DNA of 64,000 bases from Tricholoma matsutake (lineage: Eukaryota; Basidiomycota; Agaricomycetes; Agaricales; Tricholomataceae): assembly GCA_026075535.2 (NCBI GenBank), contig AP026542.1, positions 6,944,001 through 7,008,000 on the forward strand. Direction: 5' to 3'. The position numbers and the translations under genes were made by a program. Below the pieces are notes generated by a model that ran no database searches, was not told the DNA's origin, and worked only from the letters and a program-made list of their open reading frames with translations. Positions 9,953-20,700 of this stretch are shown in pieces (the first letter of the stretch is position 1; the number at the start of each line of letters is the position of its first letter).

Positions 9953-12328
9953 ATGGCGAGTTTCCCTCCAGACAAAGACGACCCCATGGGGGGTGATAAT
10001 GATGACAGACCTAGCTGCGCACGTGAGATGGGCCCTAGTGGCTGGTCTCAAAGGGGGAAGGAGAGAGAGCTCGAGCCCACTGGCTCGAGCAGCAACATCC
10101 AACACCATTGCTCACCAAGCCCTGGTGAGATTGAAGAAGCAATCAGCTCTAGCAGACGTTCTGCTAGAGAAGAACAAAACCGGTGAGCTGGTGTGGGCAC
10201 CAGCTCTTCTGCTGCCAGAAATTGGAGGATTGACGGTGAAGGCATCATCCTTCACCAAGGCACTTGCGACACTTGCAAGAGCTACGCTTTACACGTGTAC
10301 ACCCACATGTATGACCACGATGATGAATATTTCGACGCGAGAGATTGTCGAGATTCAGGTATTAACTCTGGCGCTCTTGCCAGAGCCAAACGTGTTTATA
10401 ATGAATATGAAAAAGATATTGCTGCCCTCCAGGAGACCATCCGGAACCTGGAGGATGAGAATGAACACCTGCATGAGCAGCTCGATGGACATTCATCCAA
10501 ATGAGCTTGTACTCGTGAACCCTCTCCTCACCCCAAGAGGCCCCAGGGTACTTTGTATGCCGTTGCAGCCTCTCGGCCTGCACCACCTCCTGCTCCCCAC
10601 CCCGTTGTCCCCAACGAGGACTTCAATATGAATGAGGTCTACCCACCTCTTCCCAACCTTCCAACCCTGAGATATACATTCTCGGGCCCTGATGTTCCCA
10701 GGACGGTGAACTGGAGACCAGCTCCCAAGCTGTGTGGCCAAGTTCCTATGTCCATTCCTCAGAACACTGAGGAATTTGATAACTGGTCCTGGATGGCCCA
10801 CACCTCCAGGAACTACCCAATGTTGGAACGAATGCAGGAGTACATGCGGTTCGTTAATGATACTGCTCCAGGGGCTCAAACGCCCCTGATGACCTATGCC
10901 CTTGCCCACTGGAGATTACCCGGTTGGCTCCCTGTTCAGATGCAGTCGGTGCAAGGATTACACTGACTCAATGACCCTACTCGCCTGGAGCAACCCTCGC
11001 TCCTGGACTCTGCTGAAATGTGGGTGCAGTTCATGCACCAACACCTGTACCAGTGGCGATCCCACCCTGGTACCCTGATGGATGAACAGAGGGTCTCCCT
11101 CCCACACGTCAGGGGACAACTCCTGCTTTGTCAACAGATTCCTTCAGGGCTATTGCCTGAAGCTAAACTACTTCTCTACCTTTGTACTGCAGAGGTACTA
11201 GCCACGCCGGGACTGTACCGACAGATTCAAGAGCGCGAATGCCTCCCACTGTCCCCCATGCGCCGTCGGCAGCCCATGCCGATCAGCACCAATTCAACTT
11301 CCCTCGAGGACATTGTACGACACCTCACTACCATGGGAGTCTCAGATGAGGAAGTCCAAGAAGGTTCTCACTATGCCATCGGCTGGCTTACAGTGACGGC
11401 TACTGCCAACTCCTCCCATTCAGAAGAGTCTTCCACCACTGCCGATATTGTAAGACGTCTGTGGCAACATTCCAATACCCATTCAGAGGACGCTCCTCTG
11501 ATGTCTGAACCCTGGTGGTGGATCGCCAGGCCTAACGATGTGGCCCTTTGAGAGCCACAAAGAAAAAGAAAAAGAGATTCCACTGCTCCCACCAGGAGCA
11601 GAGCTCCCTCTCATTCAGGGCAAGCCCGCCCTGAATCAATGACTTCCACTGCCTGGTCCTCCAGATTCTCCGCTGGACTATCTGCATCTCTGCATGCGAG
11701 CACCTCTCACATGGACAACCAACCTCCTGCCCATGCCAGGCCTTCTTACCTGTCTGGCTGGCATCCACCTCCTCCAGAGGTATATCCCCTGGAGAATGAT
11801 CCGACCTCAGGATGGTCCGGGTCCCCCCTCATTGTCAAGGCAACTCAAGGCCAGAAGAAGGCCTTGAAGAGAGCGAGGAGAGTCGCCGCCGGCATCCCTC
11901 CAGATGGGCACAAGAAGCCCGTTAGCAAATTCACTCCCATCGCATCTACCAAGCCGCGAAAAATTAGAGACCCTGATGACAACGGTGATTCCACCGACTC
12001 TGTCTCTTCATCCAACGATGAAACGTTCACCGTCGACAAGGACCATTTCCCTCTCGATGAAGGGCAGACGACGGACGCCTCTGCTCTGGGGAACACCCCA
12101 GAGACCCCCATATCCCAATTGTCTTTGTTGGCATCGACCAACAAAATGACCATACTTTCCTCTGCACCCGATTATGAGCACGAAGTACCCGTACCTACCA
12201 CCCTGGAGGAAGTTAGGTGTATGTTAGTTGATGCCAACCTCCCCGAATCCTCGTCGACCCTCAATGAGTCCCACATATCATTGTTGAGTCTCAACGATAC
12301 CCACATCCCCAATGACCCTACTAAATGA
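9953..12328 (+). pseudogene. C1 ORF3: extra ~790-codon ORF between integrase and 3' LTR
   Basis: From the ATG at 9953 (MASFPPDKDDPMGGDN) one frame runs to 12328, interrupted only by TGA at 10184, 10502, 10964 and 11549. The sister ORF in C2 (48113-50494) has the same frame, length within two codons, and shares three of these stops; the fourth (10964) is CGA in C2. Visible features are a Ser/Arg/Glu-rich N-terminus, a CDTC motif, a coiled coil (DIAALQETIRNLEDENEHL), a Pro-rich stretch, a globular-looking middle rich in Trp and Leu, and an acidic Ser/Thr-rich C-terminus. I see no signal peptide or membrane segment, so it does not look like an Env. I do not recognise the family. The first TGA could sit in a 36-nt GTGAG...CAG intron. 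Confidence 0.72.
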
Positions 12329-12463
12329 GGTTGTCACATTTTTTAATAAACAAATGAATTGATTCTTTTCGTCGTACCCTGACGATACCCACATACCAGA
12401 CGATGCTCTCTTCGACATCGTCTATTTACTCAAAACATTATGCTTCTCCCCTGGATGAAGCCT

Positions 12464-12474
12464 AAGGGGGAGGG
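12464..12474 (+). promoter_or_regulatory. Polypurine tract of C1
   Basis: The purine run aagggggaggg directly abuts the 3' LTR at 12475. The same run precedes the C2 3' LTR. It fits the primer site for plus-strand DNA synthesis. Confidence 0.75.
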
Positions 12475-12669
12475 TGTGGTGACCCAGGGCTTGACCCCAC
12501 ATTTGTATATATTATATTTCCTTGCTGTTGACCTGGCTGGCCCCTATAAAGGGACCAGCCTTCTATTTACATAAGCAATCTTTTTTTACCACTACCAATA
12601 CTTGAAATATATACATTATTCGTGTTCTTTTGGTGTGTGATATAAGGAGATCCCCCTCAACTCACTACA
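12475..12669 (+). repeat. C1 3' LTR
   Basis: 195 bp, beginning TGTGGTGACCC and ending CACTACA, matching both LTRs of C2. It contains a TATA-like cccctataaaggg (tataaag at 12545-12551), a likely promoter element. Bases 12329-12463 upstream are the element's 3' untranslated region; 12670-12839 downstream shows nothing I can identify. Confidence 0.9.
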
Positions 12670-12839
12670 TTTTGTGTGCAAGATCATAGCGAGAATGATC
12701 CCGCGTGCTGTCACAACTGTCAAAGGTGAGCCTCCCTTTTGCAAGGCAATCAATCAAGTTTTAATGGCAACCACAGTATCAGGATATTCTGTCTGGGTAT
12801 GATGGTGCATAAGTAGTAGTATTTGATCGACCATTGTAT

Positions 12840-13037
12840 ATGCACCAAGACACCTTGCCTCCCTTCTTTGTTATGACCAGGGTTATTTCCCTGCTCAGCC
12901 TTCTTCAAGATGGCAGCTGTCCATGTGGGCTTCTCACCCTTCCAATCAATTCACTCATTAACAGTCAAGTGGGTGATACCTGCAAATGTATCCATGTCTC
13001 TTCACTTCAGTACACAAACAATATCTGATGCACCCAT
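12840..13037 (-). pseudogene. Ulp1-transposon gene, 3'-most remaining segment
   Basis: Read on the minus strand, this continues the coding sequence interrupted by the LTR at 13038-13467. After the LTR and one copy of the target bases are set aside, the frame passes from VKEVGWR into GASDIVCVLK and then, with in-frame TGA codons, into DWKGEKPTWTAAILKKAEQG and NNPGHNKEGRQGVLVHI. The segment resembles the region that follows the protease in long Agaricomycete transposon proteins, upstream of a DDE-type domain. That comparison is from memory and I cannot confirm it. The gene is lost beyond about 12840 towards C1. Confidence 0.5.
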
Positions 13038-13467
13038 TATAAGGGCAACCTTAGAGGCCACTTAATTAATGGACTAGCAAAGGGAAATCCAAAGTTAAAA
13101 TTATAGTACATATTACAGGGATTGGAGGTGCACCTAGCAAAGGCAAATCCAAAGAGAAAACTCTAAGGACCCCTTTGCCAATGCCCAGTATATGTGAAGA
13201 CTGCAAAAATCAAATAATAACCTAAAAATAGAAAAGGTGGAGATAGGCAGATCAAGGCTGCTGAATGACATCATACCAAGGAGTAGATGTCAGAAAGGGT
13301 ACTCCACCTCTAAATACAAAACTGTCAACATGCACAAATGTGATAGCAAGGAAAATTAGTAATAAAATAAGGAAAAATGAAGAATAGAAGGAAATGAAGT
13401 GAGGAAAAATATAGGATGAATGTAAAAAATAGGAGAAACACATGGGGCACCCCCTAGTCCCCTTACA
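13038..13467 (-). repeat. Solo LTR of an element A relative
   Basis: About 430 bp with the same ends as the A LTR on the minus strand (TGTAAGGGG...CCCTTATA), clearly more diverged from 53379-53804 than the A LTRs are from each other. No internal sequence is attached. The flanks share atgg on the minus strand, consistent with a short target duplication, and the Ulp1-gene reading frame resumes across it. This is the usual outcome of LTR-LTR recombination. Confidence 0.88.
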
Positions 13468-13718
13468 CCATCCTCCATCCAACCTCCTTCACTGCCAGCA
13501 GAATTTGAGACCAACAAAAGGGTGTATGCCAGTTGTGATATTTTGCTGGCCTTTCTTGGTGTTTCTTCTTCCGACCCTGTGGCTTCTGATGTTTATTTTT
13601 GATCTCTGTCTTCAATGCACGTGCTGCACGTGTCAATTCTGCAATGTTTCCTTTGGCCTTTTTGGATGCTCAATCTTCGAGATCCATCTCAACAATCTAC
13701 AATATGTACTGGTGAGCC
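13468..13718 (-). pseudogene. Ulp1-transposon gene, segment after the coiled coil
   Basis: The minus-strand frame reads MDLED, a TGA, then ASKKAKGNIAELTRAARALK and TEIKNKHQKPQGRKKKHQER, ending with NWHTPFCWSQILLAVKEVGW. It starts after an intron that now carries the MITE at 13727-14215 and runs into the solo LTR. A basic coiled-coil part is followed by a small conserved-looking module. The next piece is 12840-13037. Function is not recognised beyond belonging to the same transposon gene. Confidence 0.5.
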
Positions 13719-13726
13719 TGCATTTA

Positions 13727-14215
13727 GGGCAAGGCAGGGGTTACCCCTGGGTGTCAAATCTCATACCCTTACCCCTACCCCTGAACACCCTACCCTTAGG
13801 GGTAAGGGTATGGAAACATATAAGGGTTGCCAAGGGTATGGGAGGGTTTGTCAAGGGTACAATGGTTTGGCACAAAATCAACATATTTAGAGCAAAATTC
13901 ATTTGAAAAGTGTTGATAACTATTGTATTTACTATTAATATCACATATTAATACCTCTTATTAACATATGAAAGTCATTATCATGTTGGACAATCCCAAA
14001 ATCTGAATTTAATTGATGAAAATCTTGAATATGAGTCTTTGTAGCTGAAAAAATCAAATGATATTCTTACATAAGCATACCCCTGACATACCCCTGTACC
14101 CTTACTAAGGGTACAGGGGTATGCAAGGGTATGAACTTCCAAACCCCTACCCTTACCCCTCATACCCTTAGCCCAAAAACACAAGGGTATACCCCTACCC
14201 CTGCCTTGCCTTACC
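13727..14215. mobile_element. hAT-like MITE with GGGTA-rich subterminal repeats
   Basis: A 489-bp element. The left end is gggcaaggcagggg; the right end, reverse-complemented, is ggtaaggcaaggcagggg. It is flanked by tgcattta (13719-13726) and agcattta (14216-14223), an 8-bp target duplication with one mismatch, typical of hAT elements. The ends are packed with taccct/agggta units on both strands, while the centre is AT-rich. It has no coding capacity. It sits inside an intron of the Ulp1 gene, between a gtgagt donor and a downstream acceptor. Confidence 0.8.
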
Positions 14216-14223
14216 AGCATTTA

Positions 14224-15288
14224 GTATTTGTATATCTTGTACTCACCTTTTGCTTTCTTCCTCCTGGGCTCCGCACTCCAGTTTGTATTTTGGATTGCTT
14301 TTCCTGCTCTCTGCTTCTGTTTTCTCATGTTTGCAGCTTCCTTATGATCTTCCTTTTTTTTGCAGCTCATTGACCTCGGCATTAAATTCATTGTTCTCAT
14401 GCTGGTCACCTATGAGTTCCTTCTGCTTTGCCCAGTAAGCATTTGTGTGTGCTTTGGTACCCTTCTGAAAAAACTGCAGTAGCCCTCGAGGTCTTTTCCC
14501 CTTTGTTTTGTCATCCGCAGATATTTCAAAGGCTACATGAGTTGAAGATGCAACTTGGATGTGACTTTGCTTCTTTTCTGGACTTGCGTGTGGTGTGTTT
14601 GTGCTTTGTTCAGCATAATCTTGCTTTGAGGCAGTAGTACTTGATGTAGATGCTGTGAGGAAGTTCTTTAAGGTGGGTGAGGGTGGGGTACTATAATCAC
14701 TTGACTCATCTTCAGTTTCAGGTGGTTCTCCATCCATGCTTCCAGGAGGAGAAGCTCTCTCAAAGAATGTGCTTGTAAATGGATCATCCTCTGGAAAATA
14801 CATAGGGTCCTCTGGATCCACATATTCAAGCTCAGAATCACTCGCTTCTACATTTTCTTGGAAGATGAATTTGTACCCTTGACTATTTGCATCAAATGTC
14901 TGAAAAGTATGTCAGAATATTTAGCTGTGGTCTCTACTGGCATGACATACATTCTCCCAGTGTTGGCCAATAACCCATAGTAAAAGCTTTAGGCACTCTT
15001 CAGCGACATTTCCTGCATTGATCAGAGTGGATCTATCCTTGAAAAGGAACACAGCCAACACATTCCATGCTAACAGCCCACATGAAAAGCTGTCTTGCTG
15101 GTGAGTGATTGGGAGCGGCTCATGGTCAAACTGTCGACCCATGTGAAGGTGAGTCCACCAATCCAACATCTTGCACCATTCTTCACTGATGACATTTCCA
15201 AGGGAATCACCATACCAAATAAGCTCCTGCTGAAAGTCGAGAATCAGGGCAACCCAGTGGTCACCTCCAAGGTTGGCACACATACAGC
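14224..15288 (-). pseudogene. Ulp1/SENP-like (C48) cysteine protease domain and coiled-coil tail
   Basis: This is the catalytic half of a Ulp1-family protease gene of the type carried by many fungal transposons. Reading down the minus strand, NLGGDHWVALILDF holds the catalytic His, WYGDSLG the Asp, and THQQDSFSCGLLAWN the Gln and the nucleophilic Cys, in the order and spacing of the C48 family. An intron (gtagag...cttttcag, about 14.92 kb) leads to an acidic Ser/Pro-rich linker (EDPMYFPEDDPFTSTFFERA) and a Lys/Glu-rich coiled coil (AYWAKQKELIGDQHENNEFN) before the MITE-bearing intron. The N-terminal half of the gene is at 28342-29134; the KDZ element interrupts it just upstream of the catalytic His region. 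Confidence 0.82.
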
Positions 15289-15442
15289 AGCTACACTGTA
15301 CCGAATAATACGGTATATAGAACATATACATTGTACCAAATGATACGGGTTTGTGGGAGCCTGTAGAATGCTCTCATAATAAGTTTAACATGTACTACTA
15401 TCAAATAGATACAGTTTTGGTATTCTGGCTTGATATTTACTA
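15289..15442 (+). repeat. Left TIR of the KDZ element
   Basis: 154 bp that pair with the reverse complement of 28188-28341 without gaps; I count about 10 mismatches. Bases 15443-15770 inside it are non-coding subterminal sequence with short imperfect CGGCA/GGCAT-type repeats and nothing else I can identify. Confidence 0.93.
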
Positions 15443-15770
15443 CAGAGAATGTTAATAGCCAGATCAATCACCTATGAGATAGCGTTGGACATGATAAACG
15501 GCAACAACATCAGCACCGGCACTGGCAACGGTAGCAGCATAAAAGTATGGCATCGGCATTAGACACCACATAGTATGGGCTAAGGAGTTTCATGATGGTG
15601 AAGGCATCATTAATTCCTCATGTAGCTATAATTGATTTATTGTGGTATGCAGACCTATGCATGGCACCGGCACCGGGATCACAATCACGCCAAAAATGTT
15701 TGGTGTACCAAAAGCACCAACAATTATTACTACATGTTTATGTATACAATGCAAAGGGAATAAATGAGCT

Positions 15771-17480
15771 TCATGTGTCCTCCATAGTGTCCATATCATC
15801 ATCAGAGCCTGACAACCAACTGCCATCAGCATAACTAAAGTCCACATGAGTATAGATGGGCACTGGCAGTGTGATGCGGGTTGGGGAGGGATGCTCTATC
15901 TGGGAGGTGCTTGGGGATTCATCACTAAAACTGCGTTCTGAGTCAGAATTTGCACTGGCATCATCGGCATCGGCATCGGATTCACCCACAGATCCAGCAG
16001 AATCTGCCTCTGATGAAGAGAAAAAAACCTCTGCCACATCAGACATGGTGGCAAAGGCTGAAGGGGGATTAGAATCTCCAGATGAAGAGGTAGTAGAGTC
16101 ATCAAAGTAGATGGCAGCGGCATCAAAGCCAGTTAGGGAACCCGTACCAGCGAGGACAGGCTCAGCATTGGCAGTAGAACCTGTATGGGTGGATGATGAA
16201 TCACAATCAAATGCCATGGCTGCCTGAAAGGCAGTATGACCAGCGTCATTAGCAACATCATCTTGACCTAGCCACTGCATGAGTGTGTTGCCATGCGAAT
16301 CGGCAGCGGGCACAGGATCAGCATCGGTTGTAGAACCAGCACTGGCAGATGATGAATCAAAATCAAATGCCATTGCTGCCTCAAAGACAGTATGCAGATC
16401 AGCGTCATTTGCTACATCATGGGGAACAGGGACAGAATTGGGAATAGGAATGGGGGGGGCATCAGGGGTGGCAGTGGGGGCAGCAGCAGCGGGAACAGGA
16501 AGAAAGGGAGTGGTTCCAGCATTGGATACATCAGAATCAGATTCTGAAAAATAGAGCCCTGCATCATGACCAGTTACTGTGGGTGGTCGACCGTAGGAAG
16601 AAACTGTTGGGAGACTTGGGGTTTCTGACCACTCCTTGTTTTGCGGTGAGCCATCGGGTAGAGACGCTATGTACCCAGAATGCTGTGCCTTTCCCTTGCC
16701 CTTCTTCTGATTGATTGCTAACACCTCATTCTCCATAATATCAACGCCCCAGGTCCACTTGTAGGAGGTGGGGGGAAGGGCCTTCAGGCGCTCAAGTTCA
16801 GCCTGTGCATGTGCAGATACCCGTTCCGTTTCTGATTGCCTTACCCATCTCCCAGAGGGTCCACGGATGTTTTTTGATGCTGATGACGTGGCCGGTGCCA
16901 GTGCTGGTGTTAAATCACTTGGTTTGGACTGAATCTCCTTGAGCAGGGCAAGCTCATGGAGATGATGAAATCCTGCCGCTTTCCTCAAATTTGCATTCAT
17001 TTCAGCATCCGCTGCTGATTCACAGGCACTTAGGAAGCCATGCATCATGCATGCTTCATCAAACATATCATGTATGAGAACACGCAGGTCAATGCACGAT
17101 TGGCAATCAACTTGGCCGCTGGGAGCATCCTGCCCTGACTGGCTATCGACAAGTGTTGAGACTGTCACAGGGGTAGAGACCCATTGCCGATAGTGATCAA
17201 GGCATTCGTCCAGGGTATCAATGCCAAATATTCTGCTGGGTGCCAGTTCTGCCTTGTGACACCACCAATCACATGCATATGACTCCACAAGACGACTAGG
17301 ACTGTCACTGGCAACACCGTCATCCAACAAGGCCAAGAGAGATGGATGGAATCCCAGGGGTAGGTGGTCCAAATTCACATCAGCAAGACTGTTGGCCAAG
17401 ACATAACATACATCTGTCATATATCTCAGTGATGTATACTTACTTAATTTAGGAAAGATCTCAACATACAACCTCAGCAT
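15771..17480 (-). CDS. Unknown acidic Ser-rich protein carried by the KDZ element
   Basis: An uninterrupted frame of 569 residues from the ATG at 17480, directly downstream of the transposase on the same strand. The first ~200 residues look folded (LRLYVEIFPKLSKYTSLRYM, SYACDWWCHKAELAPSRIFG, and a helical ALLKEIQ region). A basic stretch follows (GKGKAQHSG). The C-terminal ~300 residues are low-complexity Asp/Ser/Ala with repeats such as FEAAMAFDFDSSSA / FQAAMAFDCDSSST and DADADDASANSDS. The repeats are written in GGCATC-type hexamers. It is the only long gene in the element without premature stops. The true start may lie in an upstream exon. I do not recognise the family. Confidence 0.6.
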   Translation of the reverse strand: MLRLYVEIFPKLSKYTSLRYMTDVCYVLANSLADVNLDHLPLGFHPSLLALLDDGVASDSPSRLVESYACDWWCHKAELAPSRIFGIDTLDECLDHYRQWVSTPVTVSTLVDSQSGQDAPSGQVDCQSCIDLRVLIHDMFDEACMMHGFLSACESAADAEMNANLRKAAGFHHLHELALLKEIQSKPSDLTPALAPATSSASKNIRGPSGRWVRQSETERVSAHAQAELERLKALPPTSYKWTWGVDIMENEVLAINQKKGKGKAQHSGYIASLPDGSPQNKEWSETPSLPTVSSYGRPPTVTGHDAGLYFSESDSDVSNAGTTPFLPVPAAAAPTATPDAPPIPIPNSVPVPHDVANDADLHTVFEAAMAFDFDSSSASAGSTTDADPVPAADSHGNTLMQWLGQDDVANDAGHTAFQAAMAFDCDSSSTHTGSTANAEPVLAGTGSLTGFDAAAIYFDDSTTSSSGDSNPPSAFATMSDVAEVFFSSSEADSAGSVGESDADADDASANSDSERSFSDESPSTSQIEHPSPTRITLPVPIYTHVDFSYADGSWLSGSDDDMDTMEDT

Positions 17481-17757
17481 AGAGAATTCTTTGCATCCAA
17501 CTTTGTTTTACAAAGTTTGCCTGGTCTACCTCCAACAAAACCTGGCGGAATCAGGACTCCACATACCAAATGATCTCTTGTGCATGCCTTTGGAGTTGCA
17601 CTTTTGGGCCCAATTGCAAAGAAAAAGGGCTGTAGACTGAGAGACTTTTGTTCAACATAGTTTTACTGATGTTATCAAGATAATTGTATTTACATCACAG
17701 TTACATAATCATTGGTCACAAAGGGGAGATATAATCGGCATTTGTTGATCTAAATGC

Positions 17758-20700
17758 TCAGTCAGCCCTCAAAGCTAATTCATACCATGAAGCACGTTGA
17801 CGATTAGCATAAGCAAGCGGACCAGGAAGGGTATTGTTGGACTCTGAGGCTAACTGCCACCGTTGGCTGTGATGGATGAAATACTGCATGGTCCACTGCA
17901 TTTCATATGTGACGAGTAGAAACTCCTCCCTCCACCGATTTCTCTGAGCCCATGAATGAAGCCAATGTATGCGTCTGACTATGAAAAGTGTGAGCACAAT
18001 GAATACAGATGACCACCCAAAAAAATTACATTCCCAGAATCGAACGATGTTGGCATCGGCATCGGGTATGGCCACAGCCCCGCTCTCGGAATCAGCACCA
18101 ATGCCACTGTTGGCTAAGACACCAGTACGAAAGGAATTATGCCAAATCCAGGACAGACGAACAGAGGTGGACCCAGCTACATTTGGATTCAAAATAGCTG
18201 TGCTGGCATTGAGGTCATCCTTGGTTAACCGCTGAAACATACTCAATGTGTGAGCATCACAATCCAGTGCCAGCAATCGGCTATGGTACATCCGAGCGTG
18301 CAAGCTAATTTTGTTAACCAACTCGTGGACAACAGCTCATGACCAGGTGTGAACTCCCTTTCGTGGCGCCGCTCGCATGATGTGTGAATATTGAAATGAT
18401 TTTTCAGCAATGAGCTCCCGCAGCTGGTGCAGCAGTCGGCTTGCCTGGCACTTCTGGAGCTTAATCTCTACCTCAGCCAGGTGGCCATGATGAAGAAGGT
18501 ATACTTGTTGCTCCTCCACTGAAATAGTAGATGATGCAGGAAGGTTTGATGGGCCAGCTGCCGATGCCGCTGCCATTGCTGATGCCGCTGCCGGTACCAA
18601 TGCTGGGTCATCATCAAGTTCACCTGGGGTTTCAAATTTGCCTTTGTTATCACGGTTGATCCACAAGGAAGCAATGTCATGATTGGCTATATCGGCAGTG
18701 TTTTGTAACTGGGTTAAGGTTACCATGTGGGATGTCAGAGCTTCTCTTTCCTGTTCAACAGCTTGCATGTCGGACATGTGAGGTGATTTACCCAGTCGGT
18801 GGACTTTGTCTCGCAATTCAATCCTGGTGATGATAAATGATTGGTTGTCATCTGGGGTAGTCAGTGGAACTCACTGCATTTGTTGACAAAGAATAGCAAA
18901 ATCAATCCACTCCTCAACTGCAGATTGAACTGGTGCCGTTCCTGAAGAGGACGCCGTGCCCGACGCTGATCCCAATCCCGCTCCCGCTGCCGCTTCTGAT
19001 ATTTTAGTGGCATACATGTCCATTACCTTGATATCTGTAAGTCTTCGGGTTTCTGCTGAGATGACTTCATCCTCCCATTGTTCGATTGGTTGCTGGCCGA
19101 ATGCTGCCATTAGTTCAGTGTGGTATAGGCCAAGTTGTGTGGAGTTCTCAAGTGCTTCCCGAGCTTTTGAGCATAGTGTGACTGTCATGCCGAGCATTTT
19201 CTTGTGATTTGAATCTGTAGCATGATCATCAAGCATTTCTGCCTGATGTGGCAAGGTCGCTGTTCTGACTGTTGGGGAGATGGAATTCAGTGATGCCCAC
19301 AAAGACTCAAGTATTTCTCCTGCTATGATGCTGGACCCTGGGATGAAAGACAGAGCATAGTGAAAAAAGCATTCATCTTTGTGGCCATGAACATGTAAAA
19401 GCCCAATGGCCTGGTCGATCGTCAAGCTGGCCAGAAGATGGGCACCAATATGTTCCCAAAGGTAGATAATGTACTGGCAGACAATGTCGTAAATGAGCAT
19501 GACTCCCTGTTGAGGGTCAACTCTAGTGATCTTCAGCGCTTGAAGGAAAGCAAAGTCGATATTCTTCTGCTGTTCTCCACAAAACAGGTCTACCAATGCA
19601 TTGGGAACATAACATCCATGCCGTGCACATGCAATGGCTGCGCATCTGGTCCTGTCACATGCCTTGGACGCCAGAAAAGCATTCACAATGGCTAGGAATT
19701 TATTTTTGCAAGGGGCCTTCTGCAAGTCTGGATAGAAATCAGATCAGCATTGGATCAGGCAGTGGGAACGGCAATGGCTGCTATCAAGGGAAGGTACCTA
19801 CCGTTAATCGTTCTATGGCAGCTTGGAGAAAGCGATGATATTCAGCCTGATTTGGGGCCATCCCACCTCCATCCCATAGCCATATATCAGTTTCGGAGTT
19901 TTTCTGCTGGACATGATCAGCTTTGAAATTGCCATCGGCCATGAATACGTGTTTGAAAACAAATCTAAATTGCAAAGTGTCATTTTCCACACTACTGCAG
20001 AGACATTCTGACACCCACTGGTTCACATCATCCTTCCAATTGTCCGGTATGTTTATGCCTACTTGAGGACAAGCTGGGCAGAAATTAGCAAGGGTTCCTG
20101 GTTCGGGATTCAAAGGATCTTTTTGATTGTGTCCATACCCTGCCCATTTCAATCTTTTCATCCAATGCAATAAGCGGGACATGCGCTGAAGCTCATGGTA
20201 GAGATTGACCACTTCGGCAGGCCTCATTGGCAATGTTACACGCCGAATCAGCTGGTAAAACTGATAGGCTGAGGCCTTTAATTCAAGATTACAGAGCCAA
20301 AAATAGTCTAGGACCTGCACAGTGAACAGAGTCCGTATGTTGGTGAAGCTTGTGGGTAGTAAGTTGCTGGTTACCAGGTCCAAGGGAATTCAGTGTTCCC
20401 CCTGACACCGGCAGGTAACCATCGCCATGTGATGTATTCCATTTGTATGGACCACATGAATATAACTGTTGTTCAAGGCATCGGCAGTGGGAATGGCATC
20501 GGGAGTCAGATTTATGGTAGGCAAATATGGCTGAAAGCCATGGACGTCTTCATTGGCTTGTTGAACTTCAGATTCATCATTGCCATCAAAGAAGTCTTCA
20601 AAACCATGCTCAGTGTGAATGTTACCGTTCCCTTGATCCCAAAGGGAATCAAGATGATCCAAAAAGGCTGAGTCAGTGGCAGTTTCATCATCCAAAAAGG

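Larger units (their letters stand above)
5881..12669 (+). mobile_element. Ty3/gypsy element C, copy 1 (C1), 5'-truncated
   Basis: This is a colinear homologue of 44.06-50.84 kb of the complete copy C2. The 5' LTR, Gag and the active-site half of the protease are missing: homology begins near 5881 inside the protease, about 24 bases after the A LTR at 5431-5856. RT, RNase H, integrase, chromodomain, a third ORF and the 3' LTR are all present. It differs from C2 mostly by transitions and shares several premature TGA codons with it, so both copies descend from an already disabled ancestor or from one duplicated locus. Confidence 0.92.

Noticed and set aside
9953..12328. Envelope-like glycoprotein
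   Set aside because: ORF3 sits at the env position but has no signal peptide, membrane segment or Cys-rich ectodomain; it is hydrophilic with a coiled coil.
13727..14215. Internal telomere repeat tract
   Set aside because: The taccct/agggta units are irregular, occur in both orientations, and lie within a bounded element with inverted ends and a target duplication.
15280..15300. Long target duplication at the KDZ ends
   Set aside because: Only 2-bp matches (TA or GC) are possible at the two edges; the shared ggttggca lies 13-16 bp outside and does not abut the TIRs.
14921..15331. Ulp1 frame starting at 15331 as a real start
   Set aside because: The first 15 or so residues are encoded by the KDZ terminal inverted repeat, so that start is a chance product of the insertion.
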